NCBI RefSeq assembly: GCF_024347315.1
Contig: NZ_AP025460.1
Coordinates: forward strand, 1,674,001 to 1,738,000
DNA length: 64,000 nucleotides
Reading direction: 5' to 3'
Source: Vibrio atlanticus
GTDB taxonomy: Bacteria; Pseudomonadota; Gammaproteobacteria; Enterobacterales; Vibrionaceae
The first letter of the stretch is position 1, and the number at the start of each line of letters is the position of its first letter. Below, one piece after another: positions 35,128-45,340 of the stretch. A model generated the notes under the pieces. It searched no databases. It was not told the DNA's origin and worked only from the letters and a program-made list of their open reading frames with translations. A program made the position numbers and the translations under genes.

Positions 35128-35229
35128 GCCCTTTGGCTCTTTTTCTTGATATGTAGCTTTGTAGCTTCTAGCTTTTCGTTTGTAATTAGAGCTAAGAGCT
35201 GAAGAAACGAAAACACTGAACAATAAAAG

Positions 35230-35263
35230 ATGCCGCAACCTCTTTCGAGATTGCGGCATTTTT
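35230..35263. terminator. Bidirectional terminator between DUF2960 gene and nagK
   Basis: A 9-bp outer stem (ATGCCGCAA / TTGCGGCAT) and CTC/GAG inner pairing with a TTTC loop are followed by T runs on both strands. Confidence 0.9.
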
Positions 35264-35313
35264 ATTTGTACTCTTTAACTATCTAACCTTAGCCAGCTTA
35301 ACTTAAGTCACGA

Positions 35314-36222
35314 TTACTTAATGTTAAGGAATGCAGCACCACGAACGCCGCCTGAGTCACCGTGCTTCGCTTTGATGATCTTTGGACATTTCGCTACAGA
35401 CAGTAGGTATTTAGGGATACGCTTTGGCATCTCTTCGTAGATAAGTTCGAAGTTTGAAAGACCGCCACCCAGTGCAACTACGTGTGGGTCAAGACCCGTA
35501 AACAGGTTTGCAAAACAGATAGCCAATAGCTCCATGAAGCGATCTACGTGCTCAGCGGCTTTTGATTCGCCTTCGTTGTATGCTTGAATGATCTCGATCG
35601 CTTTCTTCTTCTCACCGAAGTAGTGCTCGTAAATCAGTTCGAAGCCGCGACCCGATAAGTAACTGTCTAAACAACCTTTCTTGCCACAACCACAACCCAG
35701 TAGAGGTGCGTTGTCGCCAAGGTGGAACCATGCATCTAGAGGAAGGCGCATGTGACCTAATTCACCAGCAACGTGATTACGACCAGAGAACACTTTACCT
35801 TCATAAACTAAACCGCCACCGAAGCCAGTACCTAGAATTAGGCCTGCTACTGATGGTTCGTCTTTAAGTTCATCATCCCACGCTTCTGAAAGCGCAAAAC
35901 AGTTTGCATCATTTTCAATTTTCACACTACGACCAATAAGCGCTTCTAGGTCTTTGCGTAGTGGTTTCCCCGTTGAAGCTGGTACGTTAACAACCAGCAT
36001 TGTGCCGTCGTCAGCATCTTCCATTCCAGGAAGACCAAGACCAATTTTGCCTTCGCAAGAAAATTCGTTGTCGTACTTCTTTACCAAACCGGCAATTGTA
36101 TCAAGTAGCAGTTGATAATCTTCAGTGGGCGTTGGTACGCGTTCTGTCGCTACTCGCTCAAGTTTTTCATTGAACGCACCAAACTCAATCTTTGTGCCGC
36201 CAACATCGAAGCCGTAATACAT
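35314..36222 (-). CDS. nagK: N-acetylglucosamine kinase NagK (ROK family)
   Basis: This 302-residue cytoplasmic kinase phosphorylates GlcNAc at C6, salvaging sugar from cell-wall or chitin breakdown. It has the ATP motif [10 protein letters not shown] (6-15), catalytic [13 protein letters not shown] with Asp near 107, the ROK sugar-binding ELGHMRL, and the zinc motif CGCGKKGC (about 177-184). Similarity to E. coli NagK runs end to end. It is transcribed alone, convergent with the DUF2960 gene. Confidence 0.94.
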   Translation of the reverse strand: MYYGFDVGGTKIEFGAFNEKLERVATERVPTPTEDYQLLLDTIAGLVKKYDNEFSCEGKIGLGLPGMEDADDGTMLVVNVPASTGKPLRKDLEALIGRSVKIENDANCFALSEAWDDELKDEPSVAGLILGTGFGGGLVYEGKVFSGRNHVAGELGHMRLPLDAWFHLGDNAPLLGCGCGKKGCLDSYLSGRGFELIYEHYFGEKKKAIEIIQAYNEGESKAAEHVDRFMELLAICFANLFTGLDPHVVALGGGLSNFELIYEEMPKRIPKYLLSVAKCPKIIKAKHGDSGGVRGAAFLNIK

Positions 36223-36385
36223 GAAATCTCTCCAATTTTTCCCTAAATTAGGGCAAATAATTTTTTGTAAATAAACAACTAAAGAGCATTATCCATAACA
36301 CTCCCCCTACAAACCGTGATAGATGACAAACTTATCCCGTGTTTGAGTTTGTTTGAACAACAAGTCAGCACAAAGCGGTTAAAGG

Positions 36386-37126
36386 TTAGAGTGACTTCTC
36401 ACTTTTAGTATGCTCTATGAAAGCATTCAGGCTCGGTTTGGTTGGATCCGACTTATAACGTGTCTTACTTAACATATAACTTTCCCGAAATGTCTCAAAC
36501 CATAGCTGTAAAGTCTTGGCACCCTGCTCTTCACCAGCCTGTTTCAAAACCAAGCTCGCCACTTCTGCTGTCGAAAGATGTTGTTCATTGTCTGACTTGC
36601 GCATCATGTATTGAGAAACCGATTCAGGCTCAATCGATAACACAGGTAAATCTTGCAGATATTCTGAGCGACGAAAAATTCGACGTGCCTCGCGCCAGCT
36701 ACCATCAATAAAGATCAGCAATAGTGTTTTGTTTGGGTCACGCATTTGTGGCAGGTTTTGAACCACGCGCGATTTGTCATCTGTATAGTCTTCGGGGAAC
36801 ACTACGACAGGTTGATAGTTGTCATCTTTTAAGACATCCAACATTTCCTGATTCGGCTCTGTGCGATGCCATAAGTAAGCGTAACTGTCTTTTACTGTAT
36901 CGAGAATCAATCGACCTGTATTACTTGGTTTCAATATTTCGTTGTCTGACAAGATCAACATAGTCGCGACGTTCGTATCAATGTTAGGTTGATGCTCGCA
37001 GATACAGCTGTCTTGTTTTATTTTACAGAACTCACATCGCACTACTTTACACCCGCGCGCATTAAATGGCTTAGTAGCAATGGATAAACGATGTTGATAT
37101 AAACGGTGAAAAGCGTGGATTCTCAT
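36386..37126 (-). CDS. tapT: DTW-domain tRNA-uridine aminocarboxypropyltransferase TapT
   Basis: This 246-residue enzyme likely adds the 3-amino-3-carboxypropyl group to uridine 47 of tRNA (acp3U), using S-adenosylmethionine. The N terminus has zinc-type cysteines (RCEFCKIKQDSCICEH, about 31-46). The DTW-type motif appears as FIDGSWREARRI and the second conserved block as LSTAEVASLVL. The ATG at 37126 is used because the upstream TTG at 37132 has no support. Similar in length and layout to E. coli YfiP/TapT. Confidence 0.88.
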   Translation of the reverse strand: MRIHAFHRLYQHRLSIATKPFNARGCKVVRCEFCKIKQDSCICEHQPNIDTNVATMLILSDNEILKPSNTGRLILDTVKDSYAYLWHRTEPNQEMLDVLKDDNYQPVVVFPEDYTDDKSRVVQNLPQMRDPNKTLLLIFIDGSWREARRIFRRSEYLQDLPVLSIEPESVSQYMMRKSDNEQHLSTAEVASLVLKQAGEEQGAKTLQLWFETFRESYMLSKTRYKSDPTKPSLNAFIEHTKSEKSL

Positions 37127-37200
37127 GGACAATAACGATAAATCTAGAAAAGTGGCACGATTGTACTTACAGTGTCCTTAGAATGATAGAAGGAATACCC

Positions 37201-38004
37201 ATGCAAGACCCATCCCTGCTCCGCCTTGTTTGCTTTATCGTCGTTTTTGGATTGTGTGCGCTTTGGGAGTACCGCTTTCCCCGGAAAACACTGACTCAAA
37301 GCAAATGGTTTCGTTGGGGTAATAACTTTGCGTTGGTTGCTTTGAACAGCTTTCTATTAGCCACTCTAATTCCAATCGCAGCATTTCAAGCGGCGGTTAT
37401 CGCACAAGAAAGCCAATGGGGTCTATTCAATACCCTGTCACTTCCTAAAGAACTCACCATTCTCATCTGTGTTTTACTGTTAGATTGTGCTATTTACCTG
37501 CAGCACTTGGTGTTTCACCGTGTTTCATGGCTATGGAAGTTACACCGAGTTCATCATGCGGATCTAGATATTGATGTCACAACCGGAACTCGTTTTCATC
37601 CAATTGAGATGATTATTTCAATGCTGATTAAAGTGAGTTTAGTGATCGCGCTTGGTGTACCTGTCATCGCTGTTGTCATCTTTGAAATTGTTCTTAACGC
37701 CAGTGCGATGTTTAACCACAGCAATGCGCGTCTGCCACTGTGGATTGATAAGCGATTGAGAAAAGTGATTGTGACACCAGACATGCACCGCGTTCATCAC
37801 TCGGTCATTGCTAAGGAAACGCACTCAAACTTTGGTTTTTTCTTATCGGTGTGGGACATTTGGTTCAAAACCTATCGCGCTCAACCTAAGCTTGGCCATG
37901 ATAACGTTCAGATTGGCGTTCCAGAGATTCAAGATGGTAAAGAGCAACGGTTAGACTTAATGCTACGTCAGCCATTTGCACGATTCCCGACAACGAAAGA
38001 CTAG
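37201..38004 (+). CDS. Sterol desaturase / fatty acid hydroxylase family membrane protein
   Basis: This 267-residue integral membrane protein has about four to five helices and the di-iron histidine clusters HLVFHRVSWLWKLHRVHHAD (about 103-122), the FHPIE motif, and HRVHHSV (about 199-205). Such enzymes hydroxylate or desaturate lipids with oxygen; the substrate here is unknown. ATG at 37201 is chosen because AAGGA lies six bases upstream; an earlier ATG at 37183 lacks a site. Confidence 0.9.
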   Translation: MQDPSLLRLVCFIVVFGLCALWEYRFPRKTLTQSKWFRWGNNFALVALNSFLLATLIPIAAFQAAVIAQESQWGLFNTLSLPKELTILICVLLLDCAIYLQHLVFHRVSWLWKLHRVHHADLDIDVTTGTRFHPIEMIISMLIKVSLVIALGVPVIAVVIFEIVLNASAMFNHSNARLPLWIDKRLRKVIVTPDMHRVHHSVIAKETHSNFGFFLSVWDIWFKTYRAQPKLGHDNVQIGVPEIQDGKEQRLDLMLRQPFARFPTTKD

Positions 38005-38099
38005 GTTCGAATTCAGTTGAGTCTCAAGTTTAAATTGAGATCAAACCTATCTTAATAACAAACCCGTCTCCATAACAAACCAAGCTTAATACCAAAGCA

Positions 38100-38138
38100 A
38101 AACGCCCTTAGATTCTGTGAAAACTTTAGGGCGTTTCT
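38100..38138. terminator. Terminator between fatty acid hydroxylase and chemoreceptor genes
   Basis: A stem of 9-10 bp (AAACGCCCT / AGGGCGTTT) with a 17-base loop lies between convergent genes, with short A and T runs on both sides. Confidence 0.75.
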
Positions 38139-38209
38139 GTATCAATAGGAATTTAAGCGTAGTTAGTGCTTCAACTATTATGCTGTCAGGCTTAACTCAG
38201 CACGCTCGT

Positions 38210-40255
38210 TTATTTCAGTACGTATTTATGAAGCATAGCTTGTTGGTGCCCTGCTATCTCTCCGACTTGCTCTGAACTCTCGATCATGGATTCAAGCTGT
38301 AACTTAGTATTCTCGCCTTGTTCAGAAACACGAGTGATCGAATGTGTCACATCCACCGTTGCACGTGCCTGTTGCTCAGTCGCCACCATGATTTGTTCAA
38401 CACGTCCTTTAATCTGGCTAACCGCTACCTCGATTTTTTCAAACGCTTGTTTCACATCGTCACTGGTTTCCAGTGCATTCGCCATTTCGTTTCTCGACTC
38501 TGTTACAGACGCCCGTGAGCGATCAGCGGCTGCCACCAATTCATTCATCATATTTCGTATATTAGTGGTTTGCTGAGAAGTATCGCTGGCAAGTTTTCTG
38601 ACTTCATCGGCAACCACTGCAAAGCCTCGGCCTTGATCTCCTGCTCGCGCTGCTTCTATTGCTGCATTCAATGCGAGTAAGTTAGTGTTGTCAGCAATGC
38701 CACTGATCATGTCGACCATTTCGCGAATCTGTTTAACACGCCCGTCTAAGTCGGCCATCGATTCTTGATTCAGGCTTAGAGAGTGTTCTAGTGCATGCAG
38801 TCGCTGCTGGTTAAGTCCAACAACTTGACTCCCTGTCACTGACTCATTTTCAGCAAGCTGGGCATCATCATTCGAGGCGTTAGAAATACGTGCAATTTCA
38901 CCAATAGATGCTTCAAGTTCTGTAATGGTGGTAATCATGTTTTGAAGTGATTCATTTTGGTCGTGTAAGCTTGAGTTAGTTTGCTCTGCGGCATCGTGAC
39001 TGACTTCCGCTGTTTGATAAAGCGTTTCACAGTTTCGTGTTACCAAACGCACCGAATCAGCGGTTGAGTCGACAACAGAATTAAGTTTTGATGCGATAAC
39101 TTGCAATTCCAATGGGCCAACTAATTGACTCTGTTTTGAAAAATCGTGTTCCGCGAGTAAGCTCATTTGTTGAGTAATGTTTCTGAGTCCTTTGTTCACC
39201 CAGCGACGTAACACCAACCATGAAATAGAAATGATGGCCGTTATCACTAATCCACTAATAAATAGTACTTTGTCTATCGTCGCAATTGTCTGATTGACCA
39301 CAAACTCGCTTTCATCAATTAAAATAGAAGCGGTGTTCGATAGTTGATTTAAGGTCCCTATGACAGTGTTGGCCAGATGGATGACTTTTGCTAAGTCGGC
39401 TTCTTGTTGCTCAACAAGTTCTAGCTTTTGCAGGATTTGTCTTAATACACCGTTATCTGCAAAGCCAGATTTAACCATCTCATAAGGCGCTGTTAAGCTT
39501 GCGAACTCTACGATGTCTGGATGCCATTCAGAAAAGTCATCATACGCTAGGTTAATGCCTGCAATTCGATTTCGAAGCTCTCTGTATTCGTCTTGCGCTT
39601 TTTCTAAGTCTGATTGCATCATCAACATTAGGAAGGTGTTCGCCATTGCAGAAGCACTCGCTGTGAATCGGTTAGCCGCATCGGAAGCCTCTGGGTTGTT
39701 CTGAACAAGGAAAGAACTGATACGGTTCATTTCAGGTCCGATGGAACTCACACCATAGCGAAACTCAGTGACTTGGCCATCGATGAGGTTTTGCTTATTC
39801 TGAATTTCAATTTGAGACGACAAGACTTGGCTAGTCATCAATTGTAAGGTCGCCATGTTCTCGGTTAAGTTTTGTTTTTGTTCAACGGAAATCGCGTCAG
39901 GAAAAGATTGGGATATGAAGAGGAGTTCTTCTAGCGTTTGGTTACTTTCGGCAACTAACACGTCGATCGAGTTGCCTGTTGTGTTAAGCGTATTGAGGTC
40001 GGTTGATTGGGTGCTATAAGTAAGAAGTTTTACCTGCTCTAACACGCTTTGTGTTAATTCGGCGTTGTTTAATGCAAGAGGTAATGCTTGTTCCGAAAGT
40101 GCTTCAAAATGGCCCCCGACCCGATCGACGCCTCGGAGACTGACCAAAGATAAAAAGATGACGAGCAAAAGAATGGAAATAAATACAGCGGTGACGGTTT
40201 GAATGAGCGAGAATGTATAACGTGAAGGTTTTATTGATAAATTTGTGTCGGGCAT
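38210..40255 (-). CDS. Methyl-accepting chemotaxis protein
   Basis: This 681-residue chemoreceptor has helices near 15-36 and 325-345, a periplasmic, mostly helical sensor region of about 285 residues, HAMP (about 346-400) and a cytoplasmic signalling hairpin with the invariant tip [21 protein letters not shown]...[15 protein letters not shown]. It should relay a ligand signal to CheA and CheW. The sensor region does not match a ligand class I can name; its length and helical look suggest a four-helix-bundle type. It lacks the C-terminal CheR-docking pentapeptide. Confidence 0.92.
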   Translation of the reverse strand: MPDTNLSIKPSRYTFSLIQTVTAVFISILLLVIFLSLVSLRGVDRVGGHFEALSEQALPLALNNAELTQSVLEQVKLLTYSTQSTDLNTLNTTGNSIDVLVAESNQTLEELLFISQSFPDAISVEQKQNLTENMATLQLMTSQVLSSQIEIQNKQNLIDGQVTEFRYGVSSIGPEMNRISSFLVQNNPEASDAANRFTASASAMANTFLMLMMQSDLEKAQDEYRELRNRIAGINLAYDDFSEWHPDIVEFASLTAPYEMVKSGFADNGVLRQILQKLELVEQQEADLAKVIHLANTVIGTLNQLSNTASILIDESEFVVNQTIATIDKVLFISGLVITAIISISWLVLRRWVNKGLRNITQQMSLLAEHDFSKQSQLVGPLELQVIASKLNSVVDSTADSVRLVTRNCETLYQTAEVSHDAAEQTNSSLHDQNESLQNMITTITELEASIGEIARISNASNDDAQLAENESVTGSQVVGLNQQRLHALEHSLSLNQESMADLDGRVKQIREMVDMISGIADNTNLLALNAAIEAARAGDQGRGFAVVADEVRKLASDTSQQTTNIRNMMNELVAAADRSRASVTESRNEMANALETSDDVKQAFEKIEVAVSQIKGRVEQIMVATEQQARATVDVTHSITRVSEQGENTKLQLESMIESSEQVGEIAGHQQAMLHKYVLK

Positions 40256-40359
40256 GTGAAATCCAGTTTGACTACGAAAAAAGATATCCTTAAGTTAGTT
40301 CGTATACTAGAAGTCCTTGATGACGTTTATATTTCAGTTTTTTGTCAGAAGAGTTACAT

Positions 40360-40845
40360 ATGAAATTCAGAAAAATGGCTGTAGTTACAATAACTTTAGC
40401 AACATTGGCTGCTTGTAGCTCGACGCCATCCCCTTCTCAGCTTAGTCAAACCGCACACAAGCCTCTGTCAAAGTTAGAGCAATCAACGACCAATGCGTAT
40501 ATGAGTGTGTATGAACAGTGGAAAGGTGTGCCATATCATTTCGGAGGGACTTCATTTAGAGGCGTAGATTGCTCTGCTTTCGTTCAAATCGCAGTGCAAA
40601 CTGCGACCCAGCAAGCCTTACCGAGAACCACAAAAGATCAAGTTAAAAAGGGAAAGGAAATAGCATATGGACAGGCAATAAGTGGTGACTTGGTGTTTTT
40701 CAAAACATCGATGACGGTACGACACGTCGGTGTATATTTAGGAAACAATCAATTCCTACATGCTTCGACATCGAAAGGTGTCATTATATCGAGATTGGAT
40801 AACCCTTATTGGGCCTCTAAGTTTTGGCATTTTAGGCGTTTATAG
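40360..40845 (+). CDS. NlpC/P60 lipoprotein, probable murein endopeptidase
   Basis: This 161-residue lipoprotein has a lipobox ending in LAAC (Cys19), so it is lipid-anchored. The NlpC/P60 domain has catalytic Cys71 (GVDCSAF), His near 128 (RHVGVYLG) and His near 139 (FLHAST). It resembles MepS/Spr in size and should cut peptide cross-links in peptidoglycan. ATG at 40360 follows GAAGAG; the upstream TTG at 40342 would disrupt the lipoprotein signal. Confidence 0.9.
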   Translation: MKFRKMAVVTITLATLAACSSTPSPSQLSQTAHKPLSKLEQSTTNAYMSVYEQWKGVPYHFGGTSFRGVDCSAFVQIAVQTATQQALPRTTKDQVKKGKEIAYGQAISGDLVFFKTSMTVRHVGVYLGNNQFLHASTSKGVIISRLDNPYWASKFWHFRRL

Positions 40846-40936
40846 TGATTAAAAGATTAACTGATAACACAGTTGCTTTGAAGGTACTATTTAAACGCCT
40901 ATCGCTGTTTAGCCTAGTAAATGTACTAGAAGCTAA

Positions 40937-41281
40937 TTAGTCGTATTGAGCGACCGCAGTATCAAACAGATTCTTCACTAATGCGATGTATTCATCTAAG
41001 AATACAATTTGTTCGTTAGTCGCTTTTTTTGACCATACACCAGCTAACACTTCACCTAAATCAGCCACCACTGAATCCGCTTCTTTCAATAGTTGAAAAC
41101 GAACGCTTGAATGTAACTCAGGGTTTTGCTCGAAAATAGCCATGATGTTTGTTGATATCATGTCAGTGATGATGTCTTCGACACTTTCATTTCCTGTATC
41201 ACCATTACTATTAGTAAAGACATCTAGGTTAAATGATAAGTGTTCGATCAAAGCCAAATAGCCATCGGTTTCTACAACCAC
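40937..41281 (-). CDS. DUF3802 protein
   Basis: This 114-residue acidic, helical cytoplasmic protein matches DUF3802, a family found in vibrios and relatives, by ESVEDIITDMISTNIMAIFEQNPEL (about 32-56). No catalytic motif is visible. The start is a GTG at 41281 with GGAG seven bases upstream. It is transcribed alone, facing the NlpC/P60 gene. Function is unknown. Confidence 0.82.
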   Translation of the reverse strand: MVVETDGYLALIEHLSFNLDVFTNSNGDTGNESVEDIITDMISTNIMAIFEQNPELHSSVRFQLLKEADSVVADLGEVLAGVWSKKATNEQIVFLDEYIALVKNLFDTAVAQYD

Positions 41282-41735
41282 AATAAATCTCCGTTTAAGC
41301 TCAAGAGCAGATTAATATGTACCTACCTAATACTATGTATATGAGTCTGTTTGTCATCTCTTTATTACTAAAAACTGTATTAAAGTGATCCGAGTTAGCA
41401 TTTAAGCTTAAATTTCAATCAAAACACCCTAACTTCACCAAACACACCTAAAATATAGTGAAAAATAATCTCAACCTATTTCTGCGATTCTATTGTATGA
41501 AAATCATCATGCCGTGAGATTAGTTCCAAACTATTTCCTTACATCGTTCTCAATTTCTGTTTTGATTTCAAAGGGCTTGAATCAGTTCGAGTTCACAAAT
41601 CAGCCAATTGATTCTACATTAGTTGAAGAAGAGCCAAGAACATTGACGAGTGCGTCTATAAATTGCTCAGATTTATCCTAAACTATTGCTATTAAACAAA
41701 CAGTATTTCTAACCTTCAGTCTTTGAGGATTTCCT
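41282..41735. other. Intergenic region before the fructosamine kinase gene
   Basis: These 454 AT-rich bases hold promoters for the divergent neighbours but no recognisable gene. A 62-codon open frame at 41493-41681 starts with TTG and has no ribosome site, so it is not called. Confidence 0.5.
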
Positions 41736-42602
41736 ATGTGGCAGGCCATTTCTCAACAACTTTCAGATACTCTTCTATTTAACTTCCAGATAACTGAACG
41801 TACCAAGGTTTCTGGTGGCGACATTAACGATTGCTATATGATTAGCGATGGTAACGAACGTTACTTTGTAAAAGTGAACCAGCGAGAATTTTTACCTAAG
41901 TTTGAAATTGAAGCTGAGAATTTACGCTTGTTAAGAGAGACTTCTACCGTTTATGTTCCTGAGTTGGTACTGATTGGTAAAACCAAAGAATGCTCGTTCA
42001 TTATCCTTAATTACTTGCCGACCAAGCCGCTTGAAACAAGCAATAATAGCTATGACTTTGGCGTTCAACTTGCTCAATTGCATCAATGGGGTGAACAGAA
42101 AGAGTTTGGTTGTGACCAAGACAATTATATTGGTAGCACCCTTCAACCCAACCCTTGGCATAAGAAATGGGGGCGTTTTTTCTCTGAGCAACGCATAGGC
42201 TTCCAACTGCAATTGTTAAAAGAAAAAGGCATCGAATTCGGCGATATCGATGACATTGTTGATGTCGTGAATATGCGTCTTGCAGGCCACAACCCTCGCC
42301 CTTCTTTGCTTCATGGCGACCTTTGGAACGGTAATGTTGCTAACTCAGCCTTTGGGCCAATCTGTTACGATCCCGCTTGTTATTGGGGCGATCATGAATG
42401 TGATTTAGCGCTAACTGAACTGTTTGAAGGGTTTTCAAAAGAGTTTTATGAAGGTTACCAGAGCGTCAATCCACTCGACGTTGGCTATACTGAACGGAAA
42501 GACATTTATAATTTGTACCATCTTCTCAACCACTGCAATCAATTTGGCGGCGAGTATTTAGCACAAACTGAGGCGTGTATTCAGAAGATACAGGCCGTTT
42601 AA
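41736..42602 (+). CDS. Fructosamine kinase family protein
   Basis: This 288-residue cytoplasmic kinase of the aminoglycoside-phosphotransferase-like fold phosphorylates sugar adducts on protein amines, aiding deglycation. Motifs are RYFVKVNQ (ATP lysine, near 50), the catalytic loop LLHGDLWNGNVA (about 189-200) and the metal-binding YDPACYWGDHECDLA. It resembles E. coli YniA. GAGGA precedes the start. It is followed by a separate small zinc-motif gene. Confidence 0.9.
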   Translation: MWQAISQQLSDTLLFNFQITERTKVSGGDINDCYMISDGNERYFVKVNQREFLPKFEIEAENLRLLRETSTVYVPELVLIGKTKECSFIILNYLPTKPLETSNNSYDFGVQLAQLHQWGEQKEFGCDQDNYIGSTLQPNPWHKKWGRFFSEQRIGFQLQLLKEKGIEFGDIDDIVDVVNMRLAGHNPRPSLLHGDLWNGNVANSAFGPICYDPACYWGDHECDLALTELFEGFSKEFYEGYQSVNPLDVGYTERKDIYNLYHLLNHCNQFGGEYLAQTEACIQKIQAV

Positions 42603-42717
42603 CACCAATCACAGCTAGCTACTGCGAACGATCTAAGTTGCAACATTCGATATCACTATTTATTACGATCTATACAAGCTACTACGATTGGTGCAGTTAC
42701 AGTGAGGAGAATTAGCG

Positions 42718-42921
42718 ATGCATAAATACACAGAGAAACATGTTTCTTGCCCCCATTGTGGTCATGCAATTAGCATAACGCTGGATGCTTCTAATGGGAG
42801 CCAAGATTTTTATGACGATTGCCCTGCATGTTGCAATGCTATTCATCTGGACATGCAGGTTGATGAATTGAGAGACAGAATCCATCTTTCAATTGATGCA
42901 GACGACGAACAAGTCTTCTAA
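42718..42921 (+). CDS. CPXCG-motif cysteine-rich small protein
   Basis: This 67-residue protein carries CPHCG at residues 11-15 and DCPACC near 38-43, two knuckles that should bind one zinc. It belongs to the CPXCG-motif cysteine-rich family of unknown function. The second knuckle reads CPACC where the family more often has CxxC followed by a non-cysteine. GGAG precedes the start. A strong terminator follows. Confidence 0.85.
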   Translation: MHKYTEKHVSCPHCGHAISITLDASNGSQDFYDDCPACCNAIHLDMQVDELRDRIHLSIDADDEQVF

Positions 42922-43000
42922 CACAATTACTCTCTTGTCGAGCTAGAGCTACACCTCGATTTTTAGGCTCGCCTAGAAAAATAGAAAAATAGAAAATAGA

Positions 43001-43027
43001 AAAAGAGCACTTAATGTGCTCTTTTTT
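43001..43027 (+). terminator. Terminator after the CPXCG gene
   Basis: A 10-bp perfect stem (AAAAGAGCAC / GTGCTCTTTT) with a five-base loop and T tail. An A-rich ATAGAAA repeat precedes it at 42976-43000. Confidence 0.88.
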
Positions 43028-43087
43028 AACATCTTCGATTTTTACTTAGTCAACGCTTTTGGGGCGCGTGTTATTGATGAACCGCTA

Positions 43088-43699
43088 CTACGACTTCTGG
43101 TTTGCTAGCACGCGCTCAACAGTATCAACAATCGCTTGTGTTTGAGGATCAAACTCAATATTTACTTGGTCGCCTATTTCGCGGCTGCCAAACAAAGTGC
43201 GATTTAGCGTTTCAGGAATTAAGTGTACAGAGAAACGGTTCTCTTCCACTTCACCTATCGTTAATGAACAACCATCAACGCCAATATAACCCTTGCTCAA
43301 TACATACTTCATTGATTCTTGTGGCAACTCAAACCAAAGCGTGCGGTTGTTTTCAGTCTTGATCACATCCACTAAGTTCGCCATCAACGTAATGTGGCCA
43401 GACATACTATGCCCGCCAATTTCATCACCAAATTTTGCTGCTCGCTCAACATTCACTTTATCACCAACATTCAGTTGGCCCAAGTTCGTCAATCGCAATG
43501 TGGCTTGCATTAAATCAAAAGCAATCTGATTGCCCGAAATTTCCGTTACCGTTAAGCAACAACCGTTATGAGCTACTGAGGCACCAATCGCTAATCCCTC
43601 AACCATTTCGTCGCTTAGCTCAATGGTATGAGTCTGAAACAACTCTTTTTTATTTATAACAACCAGTGTTGCCATGCCTTGAACGATACCTGTAAACAT
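43088..43699 (-). CDS. ribE: Riboflavin synthase alpha subunit
   Basis: This 203-residue enzyme converts two molecules of 6,7-dimethyl-8-ribityllumazine to riboflavin. It has two lumazine-binding repeats: MFTGIVQG at residues 1-8 with CCLTV, and [10 protein letters not shown] with GVDGCSLTI and [10 protein letters not shown]. Length is near the E. coli enzyme. It stands apart from other rib genes and is divergent from norM. No FMN riboswitch was recognised upstream. Confidence 0.93.
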   Translation of the reverse strand: MFTGIVQGMATLVVINKKELFQTHTIELSDEMVEGLAIGASVAHNGCCLTVTEISGNQIAFDLMQATLRLTNLGQLNVGDKVNVERAAKFGDEIGGHSMSGHITLMANLVDVIKTENNRTLWFELPQESMKYVLSKGYIGVDGCSLTIGEVEENRFSVHLIPETLNRTLFGSREIGDQVNIEFDPQTQAIVDTVERVLANQKS

Positions 43700-43850
43700 A
43701 AGATTCCTTTAGTAACAGTTTTTCATAGCAGTTATTGTGACATTTCTTTATGATTCGTCCAGTGGAAGCTTAAGATCATTGCCTCTGATTCCTTCAGAAT
43801 GTCCTTTCCTACACTATTATTCTAATTTTCCCTCTTATTTGGAGTTGTTT

Positions 43851-45221
43851 GTGCATCGTTACAAAGAAGAATCCTCGAATCTAATCAAACTTGCGACCCC
43901 AGTATTGATCGCATCTGTTGCACAAACTGGAATGGGTTTTGTTGATACCGTAATGGCCGGTGGTGTAAGTGCTATCGATATGGCGGCGGTTTCGATTGCA
44001 GCAAGTATCTGGCTACCATCAATCTTATTTGGTGTGGGTCTATTGATGGCGTTGGTTCCTGTCGTTGCACAACTTCATGGTTCTGGTAGACAAGTAAAAA
44101 TTCCATTTGAGATTCAACAAGGTGCGTTTTTAGCGCTTGTCATCTCCCTTCCAATCATTGGCGTACTTTTTCAGACACAACTGATATTGGAGTGGATGGA
44201 CATAGAACAACTCATGGCAGAAAAAACCATCGGTTATATGAATGCGGTGATGTTTGCGGTTCCTGCATTTTTGTTGTTCCAAACTTTGAGAAGCTTTACA
44301 GATGGTATGTCTTTAACTAAGCCTGCAATGGTGATTGGTTTTATTGGCTTGCTATTAAACATCCCGCTTAACTGGATGTTCGTATACGGAAAGCTTGGCG
44401 CTCCCGCTCTGGGTGGTGTTGGCTGTGGCGTTGCAACGGCTATCGTATATTGGGTGATGTTTGCTCTGCTGTTCGCTTACGTTTTAACATCAAAGCGTTT
44501 GGCTAAAATCAATATCTTCGGTACGTTCCACAAGCCTCAGCTCAAAGCACAAATTCGTTTGTTTAAACTAGGTTTTCCAGTTGCCGCTGCTATCTTCTTT
44601 GAGGTGACGCTATTCGCTGTTGTTTCTCTGTTGGTTGCCCCTCTTGGGTCTTTGGTTGTCGCCGCACACCAGGTTGCAATTAACTTCTCGTCACTGATAT
44701 TTATGATACCAATGAGTATCGGTGCCGCCGTGAGTATTCGTGTTGGTCATAAGTTGGGTGAAAACAACACGGAAGGTGCGAAAATCGCGACACACGTGGG
44801 AATCATTGTTGGTTTAGTCACAGCCTTAATGACAGCTACATTGACGGTACTATTCAGAGAGCAAGTTTCGGTACTGTACACAGAGAATACGGCGGTAATT
44901 ACTGTTGCAATGCAATTACTATTGTTCGCTGCAGTTTATCAATGTACTGACGCAATCCAAGTTATCGCTGCAGGGGCTTTGCGTGGATACAAAGACATGC
45001 GTTCGATCTTCAACATTACTTTCGTTGCTTACTGGTTGCTTGGTCTTCCTATTGGCTACATTTTAGGAATGAAAGATTGGCTTGTTGAGCCTATGGGCGC
45101 GCACGGTTTCTGGGTTGGGTTCATTGTCGGTCTAACGTCAGCAGCTATTATGCTAGGTATGCGTCTGCACTGGATGCACAAACAAGACGACGATGTGCAG
45201 TTAGAATTTAGCTCTCGTTAG
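43851..45221 (+). CDS. norM: Multidrug efflux MATE transporter NorM
   Basis: This 456-residue inner-membrane antiporter exports cationic drugs such as norfloxacin and ethidium with sodium. It has twelve helices and the MATE signature ASVAQTGMGFVDTVMAGGVS near 23-42. The length equals the characterised vibrio NorM. The GTG at 43851 is chosen because TTTGGAG stands six bases upstream and MHRYKEE matches the known N terminus; the frame runs open further upstream without support. Confidence 0.93.
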   Translation: MHRYKEESSNLIKLATPVLIASVAQTGMGFVDTVMAGGVSAIDMAAVSIAASIWLPSILFGVGLLMALVPVVAQLHGSGRQVKIPFEIQQGAFLALVISLPIIGVLFQTQLILEWMDIEQLMAEKTIGYMNAVMFAVPAFLLFQTLRSFTDGMSLTKPAMVIGFIGLLLNIPLNWMFVYGKLGAPALGGVGCGVATAIVYWVMFALLFAYVLTSKRLAKINIFGTFHKPQLKAQIRLFKLGFPVAAAIFFEVTLFAVVSLLVAPLGSLVVAAHQVAINFSSLIFMIPMSIGAAVSIRVGHKLGENNTEGAKIATHVGIIVGLVTALMTATLTVLFREQVSVLYTENTAVITVAMQLLLFAAVYQCTDAIQVIAAGALRGYKDMRSIFNITFVAYWLLGLPIGYILGMKDWLVEPMGAHGFWVGFIVGLTSAAIMLGMRLHWMHKQDDDVQLEFSSR

Positions 45222-45260
45222 ATTCGTACTCGCTAAACCGGTATCTCCGTTATTACATAC

Positions 45261-45293
45261 AAAAAGAGCTCTGATTTTCAGAGCTCTTTTTCG
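45261..45293. terminator. Bidirectional terminator between norM and the ligase gene
   Basis: A 14-bp perfect stem (AAAAAGAGCTCTGA / TCAGAGCTCTTTTT) with a TTT loop. Confidence 0.93.
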
Positions 45294-45340
45294 TTTACTG
45301 TGTGTTTATGACTATATTGTACTGAACAATCTGATTGGTA

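Noticed and set aside
41493..41681. A 62-codon open frame before the fructosamine kinase gene
   Set aside because: TTG start without ribosome site in AT-rich DNA; no family recognised.
43700..43850. FMN riboswitch before ribE
   Set aside because: The gap is short and lacks the conserved RFN stems.
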